Origin: Candidatus Rifleibacteriota bacterium
Lineage (GTDB): Bacteria; Muiribacteriota; Ozemobacteria; Ozemobacterales; Ozemobacteraceae
Assembly: GCA_015233155.1 (NCBI GenBank)
Contig: JADFYG010000043.1
Coordinates: forward strand, 1 to 53,713
DNA: 53,713 nt
Direction: 5' to 3'
Position numbers and translations under genes: made by a program. The notes beneath the pieces are model-generated. The model did no database searches. It saw only the letters and a list, made by a program, of their open reading frames with translations, and was not told the origin of the DNA. Positions 28,510 to 38,117 of the stretch are shown here, one piece after another (the first letter of the stretch is position 1; the number at the start of each line of letters is the position of its first letter).

Positions 28510-28538
28510 TTGCCGCATTAAAGGTCGAACCCTATAAT
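28510..28538 (+). promoter_or_regulatory. Sigma70-type promoter for the kinase unit
   Basis: TTGCCG (28510-28515) and a perfect TATAAT (28533-28538) are 17 bp apart, about 38 bp before the 122-residue protein. The 28377-28509 gap has T- and A-tracts but no clear gene. Confidence 0.7.
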
Positions 28539-28575
28539 TGCCTATCCATTTTGAACCACAAAAAATGAGGTCTGC

Positions 28576-28944
28576 ATGAGCCCCCTTTTTTCTTCTGCCG
28601 CTGCCGTCTCTGAGAATGACAGTCCGATAACTCCTTCACTGCACACACACCCTGTCGTTCCCGTAACAAATCCAGCTGAACCCACTATAGATCGCCATCA
28701 CCTGACTGTTGTATCCGCTCCAATCGCTCCTGAAATTCCGGTGCCTGGCGCATCATCATACGGGACCCAGCCGGGTAACCCGCCAGAAATGTCTGATCTC
28801 ATGAAGATTTATAGAGCACAAAACCGAGAGTGTTGGATGTGCAAAAAAATTGCTGGCGCTTTCGATGCCGGCAAAGATACTTCCGAGGATGATCGGTGGC
28901 ATTTCACGACATGCGTGACCAGTTGGGCCCACCTGCAGAAGTGA
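28576..28944 (+). CDS. Unknown protein with Pro-rich N-terminus and C2HC-like C-terminus
   Basis: A 122-residue protein that I cannot assign. Residues 1-75 are rich in Pro, Ser, Thr and Val and are probably disordered. The last 45 residues are compact, with CWMC followed about 20 residues later by HFTTC, which could bind zinc as a C2HC site. There is no membrane segment. It lies 38 bp after a good promoter and 24 bp before a histidine kinase gene, so the two are probably co-transcribed; a role with that kinase is only a positional guess. Confidence 0.65.
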   Translation: MSPLFSSAAAVSENDSPITPSLHTHPVVPVTNPAEPTIDRHHLTVVSAPIAPEIPVPGASSYGTQPGNPPEMSDLMKIYRAQNRECWMCKKIAGAFDAGKDTSEDDRWHFTTCVTSWAHLQK

Positions 28945-28968
28945 CATTCCTATGAAGGAATTAGTCGA

Positions 28969-30795
28969 TTGATTGGACGAGAAAGACCTTTAAAAAAAAC
29001 AAAAGGCCATTTAAAGAAGTCCAAACTTATTAAACGGGATTTGCAACACTCCCAGAAATCTTCTTCGGATAATTCTTCTACAACACAACTCAGGCGCATG
29101 ATCCATCTCGAGAGAGAAATGTCAATATTGCGCAGAACTATCCATCGTACGATTGCGGCAAACCGTGCTAAAAGCATTTTTTTATCCGATCTGAGTCATG
29201 AAATCCGAACTCCGTTGAACGGCGTAATCGGAATGACCGGCATGCTCCTGAATACGCAACTGGACACATCCCAATGCGAACTTGTAGAGATTATTCGCAG
29301 TTCCGGACAAACTCTGCTGTCCCTCATTAACAATGTCCTGGATCTTGCGAAAATAGAATCAGGCAAGTTCGAACTCAGCAACTATATCTTCTCACCGGTG
29401 GAAATAATAGAAAACGTTCTGAAAATGCTTGCAGTCACTGCAACCATGAAGAAAATAGATCTTATTTCTGACATTGATGAAACTGTACCCGATTCAGTCC
29501 TCGGTGATGGTCAGCATTTTCAACAGATTCTGACGAATCTTGTAGGTAACGCAGTAAAGTTCACAAATCAAGGTGCGGTCACCTTTCGTATGCGCACCCA
29601 ATCTGAACTTGACGGCACAATCAATCTGCGCTGTGAAGTCATCGATACAGGTCCCGGAATATCCAATGAAGACCGACTCAGACTTTTCCAGCCCTTTGAA
29701 CAAATTCCGTCTCCAGGCAGCTTCGGTGGTACGGGTCTGGGGCTTGCCATCAGCAAACGTCTGGTTGAACTTATGAATGGCACTATTGGGGTTGACAGCA
29801 TAACGGGCTACGGAAGTACATTCTGGTTCACAATTCAGGTGTCCCCAAGCCCCAAAACTTCAACAAACACTGTTTCCACGCCATCAAACGCAACATTATT
29901 CTCTGAGAGCGACAAAACTCCCGCGAACTTTTCCTCCGATACCATGAATCCAAGTCTGCATGTTCTTGTCGCCGAAGATAATCTCGTCAATCAAAAGGTT
30001 GCTTCCAGACTACTGGAAGAACTCGATTGTCATGTAGACATCGTCTCAGATGGTTGTCAGGCGATTGCCGCACTTGGAAAAAAACATTACGACGCAATCT
30101 TTCTCGACTGCCGTATGCCGAATCTCGATGGTTTTCAAACTGCCAGGGAAATTCGACGCCGCGAAGCTGAAGGCACACATATTCCAATAATCGCCATGAC
30201 TGCATTCGCGCTGGAAGGCGATCGGGATCGATGCCTTTCGGCTGGAATGGATGATTACATTGCAAAACCAATCATGCTGCAGGAACTTCGGCGATCGCTG
30301 GCTTCGGTTATCGAGCAACGTCTCATACGAATAGCTTCGGAGTCATTACCAGATTCGATTTGTCCAATGTATACCCCCCATCTTCCTGCTTTGAATGCCA
30401 ATCTGGATTCACAATCTTGTCCTCCGCAGGAAGCGATTCCATCTCCAGCACAAAGTCTTCATACGCTAAACCCCGAACGCCTGAACAGTCTCCGATGTAA
30501 ATCAAGATTTTTATTGTCAGACATGTCAAAACTTTTCTCACAGGAAGTCCCAATCATACTGATATTGATGCAATCCGCTCTCCATAACAATGAAAAAATG
30601 GAGCTCGAGGAAAACGCACACAAACTGCGAGGTTCCGCTGCAAATCTTGGTGCAGAAAGACTCGCCGATTTATGCGCCCGCATGGAATCTATGCCCATCG
30701 GTGAACGCATGGCAGGCGATACTCTTCTCGGGGAAATTGAACAAGAAGTGCTCCGGGTTAAAGCTGAACTTCGCAACTGCGGCGTTCTCGCGTAG
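28969..30795 (+). CDS. Soluble hybrid histidine kinase (HisKA, HATPase, REC, Hpt)
   Basis: A 608-residue cytosolic hybrid kinase without transmembrane segments or a known sensor domain. A basic, coiled-coil N-terminus (1-65) leads to HisKA with phospho-histidine in DLSHEIRTP (about residue 77), then an HATPase domain ([27 protein letters not shown]). A receiver follows at about 325-445, with [10 protein letters not shown] and YIAKPI, and a C-terminal Hpt with an intact [13 protein letters not shown] motif. Input is probably through a partner binding the coiled coil. The TTG at 28969 is supported by AAGGAA eight bases upstream. It follows the small C2HC-like protein gene. Confidence 0.92.
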   Translation: MIGRERPLKKTKGHLKKSKLIKRDLQHSQKSSSDNSSTTQLRRMIHLEREMSILRRTIHRTIAANRAKSIFLSDLSHEIRTPLNGVIGMTGMLLNTQLDTSQCELVEIIRSSGQTLLSLINNVLDLAKIESGKFELSNYIFSPVEIIENVLKMLAVTATMKKIDLISDIDETVPDSVLGDGQHFQQILTNLVGNAVKFTNQGAVTFRMRTQSELDGTINLRCEVIDTGPGISNEDRLRLFQPFEQIPSPGSFGGTGLGLAISKRLVELMNGTIGVDSITGYGSTFWFTIQVSPSPKTSTNTVSTPSNATLFSESDKTPANFSSDTMNPSLHVLVAEDNLVNQKVASRLLEELDCHVDIVSDGCQAIAALGKKHYDAIFLDCRMPNLDGFQTAREIRRREAEGTHIPIIAMTAFALEGDRDRCLSAGMDDYIAKPIMLQELRRSLASVIEQRLIRIASESLPDSICPMYTPHLPALNANLDSQSCPPQEAIPSPAQSLHTLNPERLNSLRCKSRFLLSDMSKLFSQEVPIILILMQSALHNNEKMELEENAHKLRGSAANLGAERLADLCARMESMPIGERMAGDTLLGEIEQEVLRVKAELRNCGVLA

Positions 30796-30829
30796 CAATA
30801 AACGTGACATCCGGAAAAAACGGAATGTG

Positions 30830-33800
30830 TTAGCGAAGTCGACGTTCTCGCCCACGAGTAATGGGAAATAGATAACGCCAAAGACCTCCCAAAAACAATA
30901 CAGGGCATGTTCCCATGAGGACCAGCAGCCAATGAGTCATGTCGAGTGGAACCGTGGCAAATATTTTCCCACCAAATGTGACGATCATGAACTGTCCCAT
31001 CAGAATGAGCCCTGCCGTCACAAGAAAAGAACTATTCGCAGCAAAATCCAGATATCCAGGATTTTCCAGACCGAATGCGCGAGCGTTGAAAAGATTCCAA
31101 AACTGGAAAAATACCGAAACCGTGAAAAATAGTGTCAAATCGTTCGAAGAAACCTCCCCATCCGCCCCAAGAATCATGAGAAGCGCAACAGAAACTGCCA
31201 GAAATAATCCTGCAGATCCAAGAATTGCCACCACCATTTCAGTGCTTAAAATAGATTCTTCACGATTACGCGGAGGGCGCTTCATCGTTTCCGGACGAGG
31301 TGGTTCCGCGGCGATGGCGAAGGGTGCGAGAATATCCATTACCAGATTCAGCCAAAGCATTTGTGCAACGGTTAGCGGCATACGCACACCGATGAAAGGG
31401 CCCAAAAGTTCTATGGAAACAGCAAACACATTGATGGTCAACTGAAAAACGAGAAATCGACGAATATTTTCATACAGAGATCTTCCCCACATCACAGCTC
31501 GCTCGAATCCGGAGATAGCATCGTCCAGCAAAATGAGATCCGATGCAATGCGAGCCGCCGCAGAGCCACTCTTTCCCGGTGCAATACCCAGTGCAGCCAT
31601 ACGTAAAGCCGGCACGTCTTCCAGGCTTTCGCCAGTAACAGCTACTGTTTCTCCCAGACGATCATATAACTCCGTCAACATTAGCTTGTCCGCTGCATTC
31701 GCTTGAGAAACGACACACAAAGATATTGGAATGCGGCGTGCATCAGCGACAGAAAGTCCTTCGAGAGAACGTGCCTCTGCACAGACTTCCTGGCCATCAC
31801 CAGGTTCAAGAATACCAAGACGCCTGGCAAAAGCCGCAGCGACAACAGAATCTTCAGAACTGACCAGCGTTATCCGAATACCGGCTTCCCGACAAACGCG
31901 AATAGCCTGAGCTGCTTCTGGAACAGATATATCCTCGAAACTCGCACAACCTATCCAGACAAGATTTTTTACTGCCTCCTCCATCAAGCCATGACTGTCA
32001 GCCTCATCATGCAAATCACGACTTTCATCCACACGAAGCGCATCACAACACTCCTGCGCCGCAAATGCGAGCATTCTACGCCCTTCGCCTTGCTGAGAGG
32101 CAAAATATCGCTCGAATGCGAGACGACGTTCACCCGAAAAAGATTCTAGACCGCGATCGGCGGTCCAAACGCTACTGCAAAGCGAAAGTAAACTATTCGG
32201 ATCACCTCTGGCATACAGGACTGATCGGCCCGTGGTCACCGAGATACCTTTGATGACTGTGATTTTTTCATTCATGTGCCACGGCATCCGCTCGATTACA
32301 GTAAAAGTATTGCGAAATTGAAGGTAATCAAATCCGGCCTCGTGTAGCCATCGTAATAATGCCCCCTCTAAAGGATCGCCAACGATTGTTGCAGGCCGAC
32401 CATCCAGAGAGCGGCCAAGATTAGCCGTAGTCGAAACTGAAACCACCTCGACAAATAAACGCGCTTCCGACTCGTCAGGCACAAGCAGTCGGGAAAGAAT
32501 TGGAAGAGCCGGGACATCCAGCGCTACCAGACGCATCACGCCGGTCGTCAGCGGTATTCCATGGTCAATCAACAGACGTGACACAGCACCTATGGTTTCG
32601 GCAGCTCCCGGCCGCCTTACAAGCGCACGAGCGGTCATCATACGCCGCAATCCGCCGGCAAGCGACAAGGTTACACTCATTCCAAGTCCGTCCGGAACTG
32701 CAACTATAATTATAGCCAGCGAAAACATCAGATCCTGAAACAGCGTTTCAGCTGACGCAGGGGATAACCACTCTCCAGGCGAGGGGGAGAGAAATCCTGC
32801 GAGTATTGCCAATCCAGTGCAAGGAATAAATATTCCCAGACCACGCATTATGCTGAGGCCCCAACTTTTTAAGCCCTTCTCATCGAATAATCCAGCCGCC
32901 GTAACCTCCATGCCTAGTGCCGAAAGCATAGAATAGACAAATGGAAGCCAGATACTTAAAGTCGCTGCAAGCAAACCGATGCTGACAAGAGTGACGGCAA
33001 GCCAACCCTGTCCCGGTAATATGAGTTCACCTGTAGAAAGTCGTCTGAATGCAAGCAACAGGAACGCCATGCCGGCTGCGGAAAGTCCGCCCATACCTAC
33101 CAAGGCACCGAGTTGTTCAAGTTGTCTTCCAAGCGGGGATTCGTGACCGAGACATTCAGCAATGGTACTGCCGCCACTCGCAGTCGGCATATCCTTTAAA
33201 ATTGTCTTGCATCGATCAATAAACGGACTGTCCTGTCCCACCCCGGGCACTAATTCATTATTTGCGCCGATCACTCCTGAACATGCTCCGCGCGAAGGAG
33301 CACAATACAACTCTACAATACAGCGTCCAGCGGTCACAAGACATCCGGCAACGATTTCCGGAACTACCGCCTTATTATCAAAAGAGTCGGCTGAAAAAGA
33401 GTCAAATGAAGGATAAATAGCGTCTATTGTCTTTATACCTGAATAATTCGAATTGGGAGGAATGGTTTTCCCGGTACTATCCGACAACTTGTGAGAAGAC
33501 GCTTTTACGCCTAATTTGGCATGCATTCTATCTACAACCAGCCCATTGGCATGGACGAGTCTGCCACAAACTGGCGCTTCATCGCCAGCTTCCAGCAGAA
33601 CGAAGTCACCGCGAACCAAAAGACGCCGTGAAACAATATCAAGCTCGCTGTTGCGAATAACCTTAACCGGGCTATCCTGACGGACCTCATCAATACGCCT
33701 GAATTCTGAACTGGCTATATACTCATTGGCGGTACCGAAAACTGTTGTCAAAACAATCGTCAGAAACAATCCCAGAAATTCCGCATACTCTCCGCGATAT

Positions 33801-33985
33801 GTACCAACGACTGCAGCAATTGCGGTCGCCGTGGTCAACAGTCTTACGATCGGATCTTCCCAGCGGCCGTAAAAAATGTCGAAAAGTGACTGCCCGACAA
33901 AATCGGATGGAACGTTTTCATCGCGAAGCCGTTGTTTGGCTTCCTCATGGGAAAGACCGGTAACCCAGAATCGAGGAGAAGTCAT
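30830..33985 (-). CDS. P2B-like P-type ATPase with degenerate catalytic motifs (pseudo-pump)
   Basis: A 1051-residue protein with the full layout of a calcium-type P-type ATPase: cation-ATPase N-terminal region, M1-M2, A domain, M3-M4, P and N domains, and M5-M10. The helix M4 and M5-M6 regions match the plasma-membrane Ca-ATPase group closely (VTLSLAGGLRRMM; FLVFQLTINVFA; LWLNLVMDILAPFA). Yet each catalytic signature is altered: TGES is missing near 150-165, PEGLP is PDGLG (431-435), DKTGTLT is DHGIPLT (474-480), KGAPE is ARGDP (592-596), TGD is SSED (709-712), and GDGxND is GESLED (785-790). The phosphorylatable aspartate remains, but the rest argues against normal turnover. The frame is intact, so selection seems to maintain it. 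It ends a three-gene minus-strand operon. Confidence 0.9.
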   Translation of the reverse strand: MTSPRFWVTGLSHEEAKQRLRDENVPSDFVGQSLFDIFYGRWEDPIVRLLTTATAIAAVVGTYRGEYAEFLGLFLTIVLTTVFGTANEYIASSEFRRIDEVRQDSPVKVIRNSELDIVSRRLLVRGDFVLLEAGDEAPVCGRLVHANGLVVDRMHAKLGVKASSHKLSDSTGKTIPPNSNYSGIKTIDAIYPSFDSFSADSFDNKAVVPEIVAGCLVTAGRCIVELYCAPSRGACSGVIGANNELVPGVGQDSPFIDRCKTILKDMPTASGGSTIAECLGHESPLGRQLEQLGALVGMGGLSAAGMAFLLLAFRRLSTGELILPGQGWLAVTLVSIGLLAATLSIWLPFVYSMLSALGMEVTAAGLFDEKGLKSWGLSIMRGLGIFIPCTGLAILAGFLSPSPGEWLSPASAETLFQDLMFSLAIIIVAVPDGLGMSVTLSLAGGLRRMMTARALVRRPGAAETIGAVSRLLIDHGIPLTTGVMRLVALDVPALPILSRLLVPDESEARLFVEVVSVSTTANLGRSLDGRPATIVGDPLEGALLRWLHEAGFDYLQFRNTFTVIERMPWHMNEKITVIKGISVTTGRSVLYARGDPNSLLSLCSSVWTADRGLESFSGERRLAFERYFASQQGEGRRMLAFAAQECCDALRVDESRDLHDEADSHGLMEEAVKNLVWIGCASFEDISVPEAAQAIRVCREAGIRITLVSSEDSVVAAAFARRLGILEPGDGQEVCAEARSLEGLSVADARRIPISLCVVSQANAADKLMLTELYDRLGETVAVTGESLEDVPALRMAALGIAPGKSGSAAARIASDLILLDDAISGFERAVMWGRSLYENIRRFLVFQLTINVFAVSIELLGPFIGVRMPLTVAQMLWLNLVMDILAPFAIAAEPPRPETMKRPPRNREESILSTEMVVAILGSAGLFLAVSVALLMILGADGEVSSNDLTLFFTVSVFFQFWNLFNARAFGLENPGYLDFAANSSFLVTAGLILMGQFMIVTFGGKIFATVPLDMTHWLLVLMGTCPVLFLGGLWRYLFPITRGRERRLR

Positions 33986-34004
33986 AGAACAGGCCAGGTC
34001 ATGG

Positions 34005-35765
34005 CTAGTTGCTTACGAATGGAGATTCCGGGGAAGGTGTGGGTGACGTCGAGCCAGAAACAGGGGCAGCACTCACGGTTCTTTCTGCGGAAAGATTGCC
34101 TTTTTCCGAGATTTTGGAAATCACTCCGGAATCCTGTATCTCACCTGGCTTTTCTGACGGAGACGATTTTACAGAGCCATGATCCCCTCCCCCACCCATA
34201 GGATTAAAAGAAGGTGGAGGTGTAACAATCACAGCGGGAGGTTCAGTGGAACTGTCACACTCTCCCTTTTCAGGTGAGGGCGGTGCAAGAGCCTTAACCT
34301 TTTCATAGAAGAGGCGAGGATTTTCCGGATCAAGAGCAACGGCATGTCGTTTGCAATAAGGACTGTTTGGTAAAGCAGCACGGTTACACGGAATATTCGA
34401 CGCATCGATATATCCACAGCGTCGGCGCACGATTCGAATCTTGTCGAGGTCGACCCACGGGACAAGATCGACATGATATGTTTTGTGGGTAAGAAGAGCT
34501 GTATTGAGCCGATAGGTATTAGCGGCAGCCTCGTAATTGAATAACTCTACCCCTTTGTACCAAAGGTGGTGAATGCGTTCGCCGTGTTCATCACCATACC
34601 AGCCGCGAATGAATCCGGCATCTTTAAGAGCGGAAAAATCATTATGCACCTGTTCTAATAAAGAAGACTCATGGTCATATGACATTTCGAGGCACGCACG
34701 ATCGAGCAGGGTAAAAAGATTTATCTGAACTGTATTGGAAATCATGTCAGGTGGGGCATCCCGCCGCATATCCTGCAGTAATTCCCAGAGTGCGAGATAA
34801 ATTCTAAATGCGAACGGATGCTTGCGATCATCAATCGAATACACGATCGGATGAGGTAACTTCGGATATCGCAATTTGAGATACTCTGTGTAAAGAGGCG
34901 GTGAGAATCGGAACCGTCCGGCCGTAAAGACTTCGATTTCTCGCCCCGCAGGGTCACGCACATATTCACGCCGCACCTGATCTTCGTATGGAAGAATAGG
35001 GCTGTAGGTCTTGATTATGCTTCCGGATTTTGACGGAATCTGGAAGTAGAAATACTCCTCGCACAATTCACGAAAGGCAAGAGCAGCAGCAGCACGTCGC
35101 CGCTCAGGAACAGCATCCTCTCCCGGCCAAAGCTGCTCACACAAGCGATCGAGTCGAAGTTCAAAGATGCCATCAGCGTTTCCCTTCGAAGCAGCGAAGG
35201 ACATCTCGAAAACTTTGCGCTGTAATGGCGAAAACGAATGAACATAACCATAGGGCTGACGGCTTGCCGCATCCTTGTTGAAAGAGCCATATAAACGACG
35301 AACCCATCGCCAGCGACGTTCCCCGGTTCCATAGATTATCCGCACGACAAGAAAACTCAATAGAAAAAAGGCAAGAGTGATTAACCCCGCCACATTCACA
35401 AGAATTCGCATAATGCGTAAGTTCGTTCTTATCATATCAACTGCCTGATTTCCGGGACTTAGACGCTCTGCATAATCAGGGAATGTTGTAATACCAGCGC
35501 CTTCTTTTTCCATCTGTTCCATGGCTTTTGAAAAAATAGACTTCTCGGATGTACCCAGCTTCATTACTTCTTTCCCGGCGAGATCCGCAATTTCTTTCTG
35601 CATCCGCGGCCAGAAGACTGCATCGATAAATGAATCGGTGCGCAGCAGCAACAGCCAACTCGTAAAGGCAAGCAGCAATGAAATGGCGAAAACACTCAGT
35701 CGCAGAACTGCATCCGAGATGTGTCGATCGAAAATATAAAGACGGTGTTTTGATCGGATCGCCAT
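34005..35765 (-). CDS. Unknown two-TM membrane protein with large cytosolic region
   Basis: A 586-residue protein that I do not recognise. Two hydrophobic segments (about 20-42 and 122-142) bracket an 80-residue extracytoplasmic stretch. Residues 160-440 are globular, with stretches that read like winged-helix modules (for example LLDRACLEMSYD and DFSALKDAGFIRGW), a weak resemblance to plasmid replication-initiator folds. Near 448-475 is a cysteine/histidine cluster (RRCGYID..CNRA..YCKRHA), a possible zinc site. The last 95 residues are Pro/Ser-rich and probably disordered. The ATG follows AAAGG at ten bases. It lies between the zinc-ribbon gene (seven bases) and the degenerate ATPase gene (20 bases), so the three are surely co-transcribed. 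Confidence 0.8.
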   Translation of the reverse strand: MAIRSKHRLYIFDRHISDAVLRLSVFAISLLLAFTSWLLLLRTDSFIDAVFWPRMQKEIADLAGKEVMKLGTSEKSIFSKAMEQMEKEGAGITTFPDYAERLSPGNQAVDMIRTNLRIMRILVNVAGLITLAFFLLSFLVVRIIYGTGERRWRWVRRLYGSFNKDAASRQPYGYVHSFSPLQRKVFEMSFAASKGNADGIFELRLDRLCEQLWPGEDAVPERRRAAAALAFRELCEEYFYFQIPSKSGSIIKTYSPILPYEDQVRREYVRDPAGREIEVFTAGRFRFSPPLYTEYLKLRYPKLPHPIVYSIDDRKHPFAFRIYLALWELLQDMRRDAPPDMISNTVQINLFTLLDRACLEMSYDHESSLLEQVHNDFSALKDAGFIRGWYGDEHGERIHHLWYKGVELFNYEAAANTYRLNTALLTHKTYHVDLVPWVDLDKIRIVRRRCGYIDASNIPCNRAALPNSPYCKRHAVALDPENPRLFYEKVKALAPPSPEKGECDSSTEPPAVIVTPPPSFNPMGGGGDHGSVKSSPSEKPGEIQDSGVISKISEKGNLSAERTVSAAPVSGSTSPTPSPESPFVSN

Positions 35766-35771
35766 GATGCT

Positions 35772-36338
35772 TCAGCCTTTCCGTCCTGCCCGGCCGGAAG
35801 GAAGCCGCCCGGCGAGATCGACATACGTCACATATCCACAGAACGGACAGCGAACGGTGTTTGCCTTGAAGTTGCATCCAGGACACGTTTTTGTTGCAGA
35901 TCCTGTAACCTGTTCTCCACAAATGTGACAGATAACAGTTCCTTCTGTCCATTCGATCGTCGAGGCGCAATGAACGCAGCGCAACAGATTAAGTTTCGCA
36001 GCGAGATTATACGCAGTACGAACATTGAGATTCACAATGAGAAAAAAAAGACCCGCAACAAGAAAAAAAGGTAATCCAATAATCTTGAAGATCAAACGCA
36101 CATCGATCTTCTCTTCGAAAATTACATAAAAATCAGAATTTATGTACCAGTTATATATTTTCACGTAGTCTTCTATAATACGCGGCATAAGGATAAGAAG
36201 GCAAAATGCAATAGTCGTGCCCAATAATAAGCCGACGGATGCCCAGAAAAATGCCTGAACGATTCCGGATGCAAGAAAGAGCTTCCCGAGATACAAGGCG
36301 AAATAGCCGATAGCGGACCACTCAAAATACGCCATCAT
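35772..36338 (-). CDS. Zinc-ribbon membrane protein of unknown function
   Basis: A 188-residue protein that heads the operon with the degenerate P-type ATPase. There are three hydrophobic helices (about 8-30, 32-52 and 85-105). A C-terminal cytosolic segment carries four CxxC knuckles (CVHC, CHIC, CPGC, CPFC), enough for two zinc ribbons. A basic tail closes the chain. The first ATG lies eight bases after AAAGGAG. Double zinc ribbons behind membrane anchors are common in uncharacterised proteins and do not define a function; metal sensing or protein docking are possibilities. Confidence 0.8.
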   Translation of the reverse strand: MMAYFEWSAIGYFALYLGKLFLASGIVQAFFWASVGLLLGTTIAFCLLILMPRIIEDYVKIYNWYINSDFYVIFEEKIDVRLIFKIIGLPFFLVAGLFFLIVNLNVRTAYNLAAKLNLLRCVHCASTIEWTEGTVICHICGEQVTGSATKTCPGCNFKANTVRCPFCGYVTYVDLAGRLPSGRAGRKG

Positions 36339-36489
36339 GCAAAGGTCTCCTTTTTCCGCGCACAGTCAGAATGATGCCGCTCTAAAATCAACAGAAAAGA
36401 GCCTTGTACAAGAAAACTTTTTCATCGACAATCACTCATGGAGCTGTGTATACCCTTGGATTCAATTCTTTTGCTCTTTACGAACAAAT

Positions 36490-37977
36490 TCACACACGAG
36501 GTTTGTACTGTTCGAATGCTTTCTTGTCGAAAGCGCGACGATAAGCATCCTCAGAGCTGATACGACGCGATTTCATGAGATCCATCAGTGCCTGATCCAT
36601 TGTCTGCATACCGAGCTGTTTGCTCGTCTGCAGAACCGATATGATTTGAAAAGTCTTGTTTTCACGAATCAGATTGGCCACGGCAGGCACATTGACGAGA
36701 ATTTCAAGAGCTACGGCGCGCCCCATGCCGTCCAGGGTTGGGATGAGCTGCTGAGCAATAATACCTTGAAGCGCGTCTGCAAGCTGTGTACGAATCTGTG
36801 CCTGCTGATGAGAGGGAAAAACGTCGACAATACGATCGACAGATTGCGCGGCTGACGGAGTATGTAACGTGGCGAAGACAAGATGACCGGTTTCAGCAGC
36901 AGTGACAGCAAGCGAAATGGTTTCGTAATCACGTAATTCACCGACCAGAATGACATCCGGATCTTCACGAAGCGCAGCGCGTAATGCATTGGCAAATGAT
37001 TTTGTGTTAACGCCAAGTTCGCGCTGATTTACGATGCACCTTTTGTGCTGGTGAACAAACTCAATAGGATCTTCGATCGTCAGAATATGATCCTGACGCT
37101 CCGAATTAACCTGGTCGACCATGGCTGCAAGTGTCGTGCTTTTGCCCGACCCTGTAGGTCCGGTGACAAGCACTAGCCCCTTGTTGCGACGTGACAGCTC
37201 AGTCAGCACCGGCGGCATTTTAAGATCGGCAAGCGATTTAATTGCGCTTGGAATAACGCGAAAAACTCCCCCCACACCAAGCCGGTTTTGAAATATGTTA
37301 CAGCGGTATCGCGATACGTCGTGTATCTCATACGAAATATCGAGTTCAAGATCGCGCTCAAATCGCTCTCGCTGATCGTTGTTGAGAAAGTCGAAGATAA
37401 GACGCTGCGTATCTTTTGCCGTCAATGGAGGAAGGTCGGTAGGCCAAAGTTGGCCTTGTAAGCGCATCATGGGGGGCGAACCAACTGTCAGATGCAAATC
37501 TGATCCCTTCTTTTCAACGACAAGAACAAGCAGATCATTCAGAACAAACTCGGAATCCTTGTCAGAATTACGTGCAGACAAGCTCGTACTTTGCGTAGAA
37601 ACAGCGGATTGCTCCTGGCGTGGTGCAGAAACACTTGGAGAAGGGAAACCCGTCGAAGCTTGAGTAGCGGGGGGACGAGGTGCCACAGCAACATTCGCAG
37701 CACCGACATTTGCCGGGGGGTGAACAGGAGCGGGGTTATCGGAAGCCGGTGGTTTTACGGGAAGCACGCGTGGCGCCCCTGCGGGTGCCGTATTTAGCGG
37801 CCCTCCCGGAGCCATGGGGGGACGTGGCGGCGTTGGAGATTTGGGTGCTGTTGCAGCAGGAGTCGCCGGATGCGCTACAGGCTGAGTCGGAGGCTTGGCG
37901 GCTCCATTGGATGCTGGGGGGGACGTAGAATCGCCGTCTCCAAATAGTTTTCCGAAAAAACCGTTGCTATCGCTCAT
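36490..37977 (-). CDS. pilT: Type IV pilus retraction ATPase PilT with Pro-rich extension
   Basis: A 495-residue PilT. The C-terminal 350 residues are a canonical retraction motor: Walker A GPTGSGKSTTL, Asp box TIEDPIEFVH, Walker B VILVGELRDYETI, His box TGHLVFATLHT, and the PilT-type ANLIRENKTFQI. Ahead of it lies about 140 residues of Pro/Ala/Ser-rich, probably disordered sequence not found in standard PilT. PilT depolymerises pili and powers twitching motility. The ATG at 37977 has GGAAG six bases upstream. The neighbouring upstream gene encodes a GspE/PilB-like ATPase with damaged nucleotide motifs. Confidence 0.95.
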   Translation of the reverse strand: MSDSNGFFGKLFGDGDSTSPPASNGAAKPPTQPVAHPATPAATAPKSPTPPRPPMAPGGPLNTAPAGAPRVLPVKPPASDNPAPVHPPANVGAANVAVAPRPPATQASTGFPSPSVSAPRQEQSAVSTQSTSLSARNSDKDSEFVLNDLLVLVVEKKGSDLHLTVGSPPMMRLQGQLWPTDLPPLTAKDTQRLIFDFLNNDQRERFERDLELDISYEIHDVSRYRCNIFQNRLGVGGVFRVIPSAIKSLADLKMPPVLTELSRRNKGLVLVTGPTGSGKSTTLAAMVDQVNSERQDHILTIEDPIEFVHQHKRCIVNQRELGVNTKSFANALRAALREDPDVILVGELRDYETISLAVTAAETGHLVFATLHTPSAAQSVDRIVDVFPSHQQAQIRTQLADALQGIIAQQLIPTLDGMGRAVALEILVNVPAVANLIRENKTFQIISVLQTSKQLGMQTMDQALMDLMKSRRISSEDAYRRAFDKKAFEQYKPRV

Positions 37978-38021
37978 GACTTGCTTCCACGACAAAATTT
38001 TCTACTGATAATGGGAAAATA

Positions 38022-38050
38022 TCTATATCCCCAATTGGCTGTCCGCACAA
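38022..38050 (-). promoter_or_regulatory. Candidate promoter for pilT
   Basis: On the minus strand TTGTGC (38045-38050) and TATAGA (38022-38027) are 17 bp apart, leaving a leader of about 40 bases before the pilT ATG. Confidence 0.55.
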
Positions 38051-38117
38051 AAGGTATGTAAAAAACATTGACGTAATTTTTTTGATAAAAATACCGTCCT
38101 GATTACTTTGGATACCC

